The translations under genes were made by a program, and so were the position numbers. Under the pieces are notes generated by a model. It was not told the DNA's origin and did not search any database. It was given only the letters and a program-made list of their open reading frames with translations. This document shows positions 26,214 to 37,200 of a stretch of DNA of 64,000 nucleotides, one piece after another; the first letter of the stretch is position 1, and each line of letters begins with the position of its first letter. The DNA is from Lanius collurio (taxonomy: Eukaryota; Chordata; Aves; Passeriformes; Laniidae): positions 3,163,098-3,227,097 of the forward strand of contig JACBWW010000049.1 in NCBI GenBank assembly GCA_020086605.1, given 5' to 3'.

Positions 26214-26296
26214 TTGTTCAGCCTGGAGAGGAGAGGGCTTCAGAGGAACCTCCTCACACTTACAGGAGGATATGGAGAAGATAGGGACAGGATCTT
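26214..26296 (+). mobile_element. inverted 5' segment of the adjacent CR1 copy
   Basis: Immediately after the minus-strand CR1 segment the sequence switches to plus-oriented CR1. TTGTTCAGCCTGGAGAGGAG, then AGGGCTTCAGAGGAACCTCC, ends in GGGACAGGATCTT. The upstream element region reads the same way in other copies (GTTCAGCCTGGAGAAGAGAAGGCT ... GAGCCAGGCTCTT). Its right end stops at the element position where the minus segment also stops, so the two pieces are consecutive parts of one element, one of them flipped. Confidence 0.75.
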
Positions 26297-29200
26297 AAAT
26301 TGGCAGATATTCCCATAACAATTTATCAGTGAAGGTTGGTCTGGAGTTGTTCACACTTTGAGAGGTCTTTGAAGAGAAACCATCTCGTTTCTGCCAGTTG
26401 GCAATGTGTGGGAATTTTAGGAATGATTCTGCCCGTTCTTCTCGTCTTTAACACAGGAATCCAATCTTGCCTGGCTTGTGACAGAATCTGCCTGCCCCTG
26501 TCTTAGTCCTTTGGGCATCCACAATCCACTGGCAGCCTGCTAATAGATGCAGTGAGACTTGTTCTGCTCCAGGATTTCTGAACAGATAGAACAGGTTTTC
26601 CCCTGGATTGCCAACACTGCATATACGAGAGGAGCAATGGTTGTCTCCATTTTTCCATATGCCTGAATTTTCTCTGCAAGAGCTGTCTCATGTTAACTTA
26701 CTGCCTGAAGTTATACAAATTACTGCTGCAAATGGTTAACACTTAAGGAGATGGGGAAATTGCTGTTCAGACAGTACCTATCAGTCTGGGGAGCAAGTAC
26801 ACAAAAACTTGTTTCATTGTAAGAGTAGCACCCAAAGGCAAAGAACTGCATTGGTGTTCTTGAGCTGTTTAATAACATGGAGTTTGTTTGTTTATTTTAT
26901 TTTGTTTTTGTTTCTTGTTTGTTTTTAATCTGCCAATAAATGCACATCTATTTGAGCTAATTTTAAAAAAAAATCATTTGGGACTATGCTGTTATTTCCT
27001 TGATGTATATCACTAGGCTTTTGCATTTTTTTTTCATAATCTTAAAAGAGAAATGAAAGCAGATTACAAATCAGGGCTGACTCTCTAATTTGCATTTCTA
27101 CATCTTACATGACCCTGTTCCCCTAGCATGGCAAATTACTTAGGTACTGACTTCAGATCTAAATTAAACAAACCTTTGCTGTATTTTGCTTCTGATCCAA
27201 ATTAAAACTAGTGCTTGTAGATATTTAATGAGAAGAATATTCCAGTCCTTTTAAAGGACTTGCTACATTTCTCATTTTTAGGTGTTTGTTTCTACTGCTA
27301 ATGCCTCTTGTGCTGCATCCAAAGCACCCCTGCAGGTTTCACAAAAGCATAAAAAACCTCTTACCAAAAATATTTGTCTTCTGAATCTGGAGGGTTGTGA
27401 AAGTAAGGAGTAGGGAGGACAGAAAGAGAAGGATTTGAGATTTTATGGCAAATTATTTTCCAAGGGACAGATAGAGGGCTTCTCTTCCTGGAGCAATGCT
27501 TAGTAGCTAGAATATGATGCATTTTAACTTAAGATATGACTAAAAAAGAGGATTAAATCTTTTTTTAACAGCTATTTAAATTACAGCACTAGCTGTGTAA
27601 AAGTATGTGAACAGTTTTACAACACTGAAATGAATGTTGACCTAGCCTAGTAGCCTGATTCCACAAAACCCAGAGAAAATGTGTAAGTGAAAATAAACAA
27701 AATAATAGTGAGTGTTCAAGGATTTTATTCTTTTTTCCCGTAGCCTTTCCCAGATGTTTTCAAATTGTAACATGGTGATTTCCAAACCTGAAGTTATACC
27801 TACGTGTTTGTTTTAAATAGATTTTTTTGAATTTCTTTTACACCAGGAAGAATTTGGCAGGTCTTTTTAGGTCCTCATATATTGGGCTATTTTGAGAGAG
27901 AGCCAGATATATTTTCATGATATCATTGTTTGCTACTACATTATTATACCCTCCTGTACATTAATAGTGCTGAGTTATTAGCATCATCCCACACATTCTG
28001 TGTTGATGCCAGCAGGGTGAATAAGAAAAACATCTGCCTGGGAGGTAGAAACGTGGTTTTGTGTATGGATGCATAAACATGAAAATTCTGCATCTTCTGG
28101 TTTGAACTCACACCAGAGAGCACAGGAGAGACCTGTGAATTTCTGCAGTTGGGAACTGGCCCTTGTGTAAATCCTGTGGGAGGAGGCTGCAAGGGATAAG
28201 GTGTCTGTCCACATCAGTGTTAAGCAAGAAGAAAACTGGCAGAGTGGCTGCTTCCTCTGGGAGTAAAGCTACGGATGTTGTGACACAGGGATACACATGC
28301 TGTTATTTCCTCAGCATTAGTGAACTACTTTGTCATTCATTTCAGTCTGTGTTGCATTGCTTGAACTTAAATGCAGTGCTGGGAATATTTAAGGTAATGT
28401 TGATCCTTCCCATTTATTGTATTTTCCCCAATGGTCTGTTTGTTTGGGGTTTTTTCCTTTTAAATATTGTATTTTGTCCATTCAAGATGGATGGGGTCTG
28501 TTAAGCATCTCCTGATGGCTGTGCAGCTCCATGGCATTGATGAGGAGATACAGTACAGGAAAAGGACTGTTTAAAATAAACGAGGAGCAGTTCTGGAGGG
28601 GTTTTATATTCAGAGAAGTGCATCTACTTAAATTTCCCAGAACACACTGTGCTTTTATTAAATATCTTAATAGGCTCAGGGGTCACAGTGATCCTCCTGT
28701 TGATACTATGGAGTTTTCTGGCAGCTGACACCTCCATGGAAAAACAGGAATGTCAGCAGATGAAAGCAGCATTAATATCCTGACAGATGCATGGTATGAC
28801 AGCATCTTTAGACAGAGCTCACATGCCCCTTAAGAAAGTTATTTTCTGCCACAATAACTTGAGTTTGAAAAGTCTTGTTTTGAAAAGTACCTATGATAAA
28901 TCAGATCTTCCAGATTTGTCTGCACAGCCTTTCAGGAAAAGCCCAGGTCTCAGTCACTCAGTTCTGCCCAAAGACTGCATTATTAAGAGCAAGATGGAAA
29001 CAAAATTCCCTTTCCTCTTTAATTCCCTCCCACTATCTTTCTAGGCATTTAAAAATATGGCATTTTATACCATAATAGAAAGTTAATCAGAAACTTGGCA
29101 GATAAGAAATCCTCCAGCCAGTGAAGATGCTGTACAAACAGCAGAACTGTGAGTATTTAGCAACATCACAGTAGCCTTGTTTCACATTTGCAATTAATAC

Positions 29201-30141
29201 ACGTCTGTGTTTGCATTTGTTATAGGACTCTTGACAGCACCAACATAACAAGAAAAACGAACAACCTGAGTAATAAATCTCTGGAGGCATTCAGCAAGTG
29301 CCATAGGGCTCATTAATCTTGATTATTCCCCATAATAGATAACTTCACAAATCATCTATTCTCCCCAATCATGCACATAAGGATAATGTATATGTAATAG
29401 CCTCCTGTACTGTAAAACCCCAAATAGAATTTCATTTTTTAAATATAGGTCTTGACAAATGCAAGACAAATATTTATAGAAAAAGGATGGGTGTGAATAA
29501 CAATGAATTGGACTGAAACAAGTCGGGCAGTGACTGTTGTGAAGAGATGGGGCTTGGATTTGCTGGTTTTGGGGGGGTTTCCCTTTATGATGTCTCTATT
29601 TGAATCAAGAAATTAATTTATTTATAGCCTGAAGTAGATGGGATTTTCTTCTTGAGAGTTTTGGCCTGGGAGATAAAGCAGTCTGCAGCTGCAGCCTTCT
29701 TGCATGCTCCTTAAGGAATGTAGACTGGGGAAAAATAGGAGCAGCTAAGAAATACCCTGAATTCCAAACAATTTAATATTTGTAATTTATACAATGGATG
29801 TCTTCTTTTTCTTGTATCTTCCCAAAGCCTTCCTTTGAAACCAGAGTTATCAAAGAAAACCCTAGTTCTGATTTGACATGGTCTTCACCTGTTTATCAAC
29901 TTTTCTGAACTATAACTTAAATATGCCAGTGTAAGAATCTGTGAAAATCATCGTATTTACCATAAGACTGTACATGATCCTTTCAGTAAAACAGCAGAGG
30001 TGCTCTAACACTCAGAGTTGCAAGCTGTGCTTCAGCTCACAAATACCATGATTACCTTAAAATTGATTGTTCAAACAGCAGAAAATATGGGAGACATATT
30101 ACATTTTTTAAGAAAAAATACAAAAATATTATGGTTTAAAT
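26297..30141. other. unique non-coding DNA
   Basis: About 3.8 kb with no recognised gene or repeat beyond short A/T-rich runs (for example the T/G-rich tract near 26886-26930). The best open frame is 113 codons (plus, 28163-28504) and overlaps comparable frames on the other strand. Confidence 0.55.
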
Positions 30142-30212
30142 GTTTTAAAGGATAAAGGATACAGCATAAAGTAAAGGATACAGTTTTAAAGGATACAGCA
30201 TAAAATAAAGGA
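30142..30212. repeat. imperfect tandem duplication, unit about 30-41 bp
   Basis: GTTTTAAAGGAT followed by AAAGGATACAGCATAAA starts at 30142, and a shorter copy (GTTTTAAAGGATACAGCATA) starts at 30183. The second lacks an internal AAAGGAT. The motif AAAGGATACAG recurs three times. This is a simple local slippage product. Confidence 0.8.
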
Positions 30213-31189
30213 GAAGCAAGTGGAGTGAGGAGGAAAATAAAAGATATTTTTTTTTCCCAGAGGGGGAGTAGTATTTTTATATCTTTGTAATTGTAGTGAC
30301 CTTAACCTGATGCTTAAGAGTGGGTTCTGCTGATTGAATTTTCAGAAGTGTAAAGCTCTATTCACAGCTGAGCCTTCCTCTTATACAGTATAAAGCATAA
30401 GATTTGATTGCCCTCATCTTTGCCCACATACACATTTGGCCACCTTTCTTGTCCCTCCTTCCCTCCCTCCATGTGTCCAAATGCTCTCAAAACCCCAGGA
30501 TTTTGTTCTGTGACCTGGAGCACCAAAATAGCAGTTCTGTGTGAGTGTAAAGGATTTTACAGAGTAACAACTGAACAGCTTTAGGGCATATTTCTTCTTC
30601 TTGTTCACTGTCCCTCCTCCACCCTTTGTACCAAGTACTCGGGACTCATTTCCTTAAAATTTATTAGAAAAGAGAACATAAGCATCATCTTTCAGAGCTG
30701 AAAAAAAAAAACCAAAAAAACTGAAATTTGGTTCTGTTTCAAGATCTGTTGTGCTTGTTATTTGAGGAGTTCTCTTTCTGTAATTGTTTTGCATGTGAAT
30801 GCATAATACCCATCTATAAGGTATCACAGTCTTTTAATAACCTACACTGCATGTTGTGTCTCTGTTCCTAAATACACGTGTTAATAATATCCACAGGCAA
30901 AATACCTTGTGGCAAAGAGGTGATGAATAAGTGTTGCCTCTAAGAAGTTTTAGAAAGTGGAGGAAAAAAGAAATGTTCACAATTATCTCAGTTCAAGTGG
31001 ACAAAGGATCCTGTATGTTTGACTTTTGTGTTTAGACCTTTCTTCAGACTTCTGCAAAGAACTTTCTAAGACAATGTCAAAGAGAAGTGCATTTTGGCTT
31101 AAATTTTTTCTTTTACATCAGCACAGTCTTGTTGTTTGAAATACAGTTTTGAATCAGGATAAATGGGTTGTATTCTTAACTGTCTGAGA
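30213..31189. other. unique non-coding DNA
   Basis: Contains a short CCCTCCTTCCCTCCCTCC pyrimidine tract near 30453-30470 and A-runs near 30700-30720. No gene is recognised. Confidence 0.55.
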
Positions 31190-31262
31190 AAAATTCAAAT
31201 AACTCCCTTAATCTCTCTTGGCCTCGGTTTCTCCCTGTGTAAAACTATACTTATAATGCTCC
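31190..31262 (+). repeat. MIR/CORE-SINE-like fragment
   Basis: CAAATAACTCCCTTAATCTC, CTTGGCCTCGGTTTCTCCCT, GTGTAAAACTATAC and TTATAATGCT align in order with the MIR stretch CAAGTCACTTAACCTCTCTGAGCCTCAGTTTC-CTGTAAAATGGGGATAATA. This is the clearest MIR-like match in the window. Confidence 0.68.
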
Positions 31263-34200
31263 ACCATCTTTATAAAATGTTCCACAGTCTTCTGATGAAA
31301 GGAATTATTTTAAGTTCAAAGTGTTGCTCTTAGTGAAAGAAGGATCTTGTTTATTCTTGAAAAAACATTTTATATAAACATCAAAGAGCTATTTATACCA
31401 AGTGTTTAATATGCCATAAGGTGCTCCTGTGTCTCAATTAGCAATATTTTCTCATTCGTTTCTCCAGGAAAAGGAATGTGTTTGGTGATGTGGATGCCAT
31501 GTGATACAATTCCATCAATGTCAATATGTGCAGCAAACTAAATGCAGTCTTTGACATTGGCCATAATTTCCTATTCTGTATACAAATTAGCATAGCAATG
31601 GATGCAATGTGATATGGAGTCCTTTATAATCATTCTCCTTCCACTGCCCTGCCTGGCTGATTTCCCCAAAGAGCCAGGAGTCAGTGCTGGAGGGCAGCTG
31701 GAGCTTTGCAGTTCAGGTTGTGCCACTTGCAATCACCTCCAAAAGTGGGAGTGTCTTTGTCTTTTGTTGAAGGAGATCATCAAAATACAGAGATTGTTTC
31801 TTTAGAAGTTAATGCAAAAGGCTGCGTTTTCAGGTAAGAATTGACACTTGTTGACCACTTGCTTCTTCTGGAGGTGTGGAAGAGAACACCAACATGCAAG
31901 AAGGTCACCACAGTAGGATAGAAGGTGGACTCGATGTAACTTTCCCTTGTCTGGGTTGAAAAGGAATGAACATTGCAAGTGACCAGTAACCACGGCTAAA
32001 ATAGTTCCTGAACAACAACATTTGTGTTGTTTTAACAGTCTCAGTCTGATACTATTGTCTTTTTTTAATGAAAAAGCATTGGAAAGCCTTTTCTTTGCTT
32101 ACTTTTTTATACGGATATGGTGGTTCAAAAGGGGATACTGACCCTTCTGGTTTAAATACTGGGTTTAAACTGACAAAGAATAGAGTTAAGCAAGGCCAGA
32201 ATATGAATATTGGGACATCTTTGGGACATCTTTGCATCTCTTTAATTTGTGATGAAGAGAACAGTATTAAGGCATTTTGAGTTGAAGCACCCAAAGGGTT
32301 ACAAGGAGAAAGTGGTCCCCCTCCAGATCTTGTTATAAATACAGCTAAGTTAGTGGCAAGGTTGCTGCTGGAGGGATCATTTCCATCTTTCAAGATAACA
32401 TCTACTATTGTAGGGAGGCAGCACTTAACAGCCCTTTTAGTGGTATCTCCTTTTACCTGAAAAATCATCTCCATAAGCACTTTGTCAGTGTTCCTGTGCT
32501 TTCTTCAGTGGGATTAAGTGACCAAAACCCTGTTCCCAGTGTAAACTATAAAATACATTAAATGGTTATTTTTAAGTTGTTTGGAAACTTGACAAGTGAA
32601 AGCAGCTCTAAATACATCCAGATTCAAAACACGTTACCCTGAGTGTCTGAAATAGAAGTTACAGTTGTGACAGACTCCCAGTGCTCACATCTCAGGAGCT
32701 TAAAAGATGAGAAACACATGTTTAAACTCAGATGCCCAATTTAGAAATAAATTTATACAAGCCCTCAGTCTCTAGACTAGGACCTCTGTTATGGAAAAAA
32801 AGTTTATGTAATGCTGTTTCCATTATAAATGGAGGCTGATTTTCTCAAAAAGACTCTTAATACTGAGCAAACAAGTAAGTTTAGTACCAAAAACATTATC
32901 AGTGCTTCATTGCCTTGGGTTTACAATATCATTTGCACGTCAAATTATATTTCATCTTATGATTTAGTAATGCCAGAAGAATAGATCTAATTCTCTGTCT
33001 CATGATACCCTTAAAGATGGAAGATTGCTTTCCATGGAGTGTAAAACTCAATTTGTAGTCATGTGTATAAAACATGACTTTATGGCAGATTAGCTTGCTG
33101 TAGATTTAGTTCTCTCTGACAGTGAACTGAAAAATATTAGCATTTCACTGAACACAATATTAATGGCAAGAAGAGAGTATTATTGTAATGTAGAAAGTAG
33201 AATGTTATTTTTTTAAAGTAGAGCAGAGGAAAATGTATTTAGAGATTTGCAAGCAGTTTAGGTAGAGCTGGTTTAACTTTTTTCTCTTCCTCGACCTTTT
33301 CCCCCCTCCTCTGTGAGTCATTTTGAAAAACAAAAGTATATTTGCAGTTGTCAGATCGACCTCTCAATGATTTTAATTATAGTACTGGAAGATGCCTTTG
33401 GATCATATGTGTTGCAGGTGACTGTAGTAAAATTTATTTTTTAGATATTTTTAAAGGCTGATTTTGGTTTGCTTAGCAGTCAGGTGTGATGTTTGCTTTT
33501 TCCAGTGGAAGGAGAGCATACAGCAGAAGAACAGAGTGATCATTTCTGTGCAGTTCATTATTTCTATTACTGTGAAGGTGGTATGATGCTGTGGGGATGG
33601 TGTCAGTTTGCTGAAGGAGGTGAAAATCAGCTCCTGGGCATGACGAGGCTGTCCCTTGGAGTGCTGAGTACTTAGAAATGGGTGCCAGCCAAGCAATGTG
33701 CCACTAAAACCATCACAGCCAAATGTTGCACTGAGGGTTTTAGCAGAAGAGATGGAAGAAGGAAAGAAATTGAGATGGAAAGCAAGTAGACACCGCGATT
33801 AAAAGGTGATCAAGAGAGGAATGTTTTATGGAGAGTGCTCTGTGCTGTTCCATATCCTGCACTTGAATTTTTGCAGCCTATCTTACATGTATCTGCCAGA
33901 GCGATCCAACGTGTTTATACAGAGCCTGCTTTTATAATGTGACTGATAATAATGAAATTCTTTATGCCTAACTCAAAGCTAATATATTCAAAATACAAAT
34001 TATATAGGAGGGCGGAAAAAGCACTGCAACAATTTAGCTGCAGTTGTAGAAAGGTTCCCCATGCTTCTGTTTTAACTGAACACTTTGTGTTTATTAATTG
34101 CATTCATTTTAATTCCATAGTAAGTCAAATAACTTTGTGTGAAAACAGCATAATTAAGCTCTGATATTTCTGCAAAAGTAATAACTGAATTTGATCTGCT

Positions 34201-37200
34201 TTTAATCCTTCAGGCTCTTCATTTTATCTATCCCTTATTCCTACAGTTATCTCTTTTCTCATTTAGTTCTCTTTGATTAACAGGCAGTTGAGGTCTACCG
34301 ACTTTCTTGGGTCAGACACAAGCTCTGCTGTCTTTTAAAATACCTTTCAGTGTGATTACAGGTCCTTTGTTTGTATTGAGAAAAGCATTTAAGATGGTAA
34401 ATGATGTGCTAAATTGTCCCATTCTTTACAGAATATTTTCCACGTATTCCAAAGATTGAAAATTAAGAGTATGCTTGTTTTTAATTATGCACACTTATAT
34501 AAATTAATATTTTTCACTAATTTTCTTTCATTTTTAGCTACAGCATGTACTGTGTGAGACTCAGTCCTACAAATAGGCATGTGATTAATTTTTCTCACCC
34601 GAACTGATTTTGTTGCTGTTGCTTTTCGCAGCCTCCAGAGGACTTGCTTTGCAGCATATACAACATACAGCAGCATGCACTGTGGGACAAAGCGTGGTGT
34701 ACAGTCAGAACAGGGTGTTAGGGATGGGAAGAGAAACTGGTTGCAGCCCCCTGATGTTGACTGGTTTGTAACTGGTTTGTACTGGCTGAGTTCCCCCACA
34801 AAAACCAGCTGTGGTTGTGAGGCCTCAGATGAACAAAGGGTGTTGCACTAAGTCAGAGGGGAAGACAGCAGTGGGACACGACTCCTGTTTCCACAGCTGT
34901 CCTGCTGTGATGCTTATTTTACAAGTTAGCACAAAAGGTATTTCTAATCTGTAGGAGATGGACTATGATGGTCTTTAATCTCATGGTGGTCTTGTCTTTG
35001 GTGGTAGTGCTGGAGGGTAAGTGGGTTCACTCTCAGTAACAGTCTATCTCCACTGGGAACTTGGTCCTAAAATTTTGTCTTTAAAACAGCCTCTTCTTTG
35101 CTAAACAGTATCAGGTTTTGTTTACCTGCAAGGAGGCAGAAGTTAGAGAGGACAGAGGGACGTGTCCAGAGTGACTTTCCTCCCTCTGTGTGTGTCCCCC
35201 ATCCCAGGCAGAGGTCAGGACTGCACACAGCTTTTCCTCCAGAAAACCTAAAAAACAGAAGAAGTTTGTTGTACAGTTTGGTATTTCACTTGTGCAGGGT
35301 TGAGCACACGCCCCACACAACCATCACAGGGGATTGCAATGCTCACATCAGGACCTGTGGTCCTTTTCTGGCTCCACGACCCAGAGGCATCATCACAGCC
35401 TTCAAAATCCAGCCTGCTTGGCACCATCTGGCCTGCATGGGGTTTGTTATCTCCTTCCTCATGCCTAGTGCAGTTTCTCCCTTTGCAGCACTGTCTTTTG
35501 TCACAATGGTAAAAATGCCTTTGAAAAAAAAACAGAGTCAAAAAGATAAGTTTGCTATAAAAATCCCAAGGATGGCTTAGCCTTGACGGGACCATAGTGA
35601 TGCCAGTTGTTAACCCTCTCAAGAAAAGCATTTACTGAAATGTCATCAATTATTACAAGCTGAACAGGCCAGGACAAGTACTGAGGTTTCCTGTGGTTCA
35701 GCTGGCTTACTGACAAGTGCTCAAACTGTAACAGCCAAGCCCACACAAGGGCTGAAAATAGGCAGGTAGCCTTCAAAAAAATATTTTACTCTGTTGCAGT
35801 GGCAATATCTGTATGTCTCAGCTTTCAGAAAATCCTCTGTCACCAAATAAGCTGCTCCATGTTTCACAGTTTACACAAAGATTCACAGAAAAATGCCTTC
35901 ACCTTGTGGGCTGTGCTCTGTGGTGCAGGAAAAGAATACCAGAGATGGTTTGTCTGCCCACCCAAAGCAAGGAAACCACCCTTACCCACACACTCCTACA
36001 AATAACAGCTTAGATGTTGTTACTATGTGGTGACTCTTAGACACTGTCACAGCAGTTTTTATTTTGCACGTGAGGATGAAATTTTTCACATGTAAGTATT
36101 TAGAAATAAATGCATGTGTGCATTTTTGAAGGGTTCTCAACATGCCTGACAGAAGCACCTTTTGTCTGAAGAGTTAATGAAATTTTGGCATTTATTTAAA
36201 GCCCTTACAGATCCCTTGAGGCTTTAAAGGTTATTTGTAGAAATTTCAAGTGGCATTCCAAATACTTTTAAAAAAAGTACACACAGGCTCTAAATAGTTA
36301 ATGAATGCAAATCATTTACCTAAACAGTGTTTTTATAGATCTTTGCAAATATGACATTAATTAGGGAAAGTAACTAAAGCTGAAGTGCCACAGAATGTTA
36401 ATCCTCAGCATCAGTAATTAGCTGTGGAGGAGAATTTTTAAAAATGTTTCCAGTTTATATCATTTTGTTTTGGAAGAAACACAAATATGTGGGTTGAATT
36501 ATTAAGAAAAGAAATGAGCCTGAAAAAACCAACAAAAAACCCCAGACCTCTTAAGGAGTGGATGGGTGTATCTGTGCTGTTGCAATGAACCTTTGCAGTT
36601 CCATGGTTTTTCTGGCTCTGGGATGGAAAATAAGCCTGAGGTAAAGCTGAGCTATCCCCTTCCTTCTCCCTCTCTTCCCACGGCCATAGCGGTGTGTGTG
36701 TGTCCTGTGCACCAGGTATCCTTGTATTTCCAAATTGCCCTGAGCCCAGACAGTGCAGAATGCTGCTTGGCAATAATTTGATTGTGTTTTTAACCAACCA
36801 GTAAAGGCAACTCTTTGACTCTGTCCCTCCTGCATGCCATGGTAATCGTTTTGTTTATCTGCACAATTTGACTCGCCGCAGCGGGCAGTGGAAGGGCCGC
36901 CTGCATTGTTTGTCTTCTTAAATTGTTAAATTAAATGACTCAGAAGATTCAGGAAATTAATTTTTGCAGTCTAGATATATGGTGAAAAAAGAAAGCTTTG
37001 AAGTGGAGATGTCAGTGTAGCCACTCTGAAATTCATGAATCAGACATTGCAAGATTTTCAGAGGCTTAAAAACTGAGAAATTTTTTAAATTGTTGCATCC
37101 TTTTTAGTTGCCTATTGATATCTGAACCTTAACAATTCATGTCACTCTGAGCTTTATTCAATGGCTGTTTTATATGAAAATGAAAGCCAAGATACCCATA

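Noticed and set aside
35098..35580. 160-codon plus open frame
   Set aside because: A 127-codon frame covers the same DNA on the other strand, and there is no recognisable domain or splice support.
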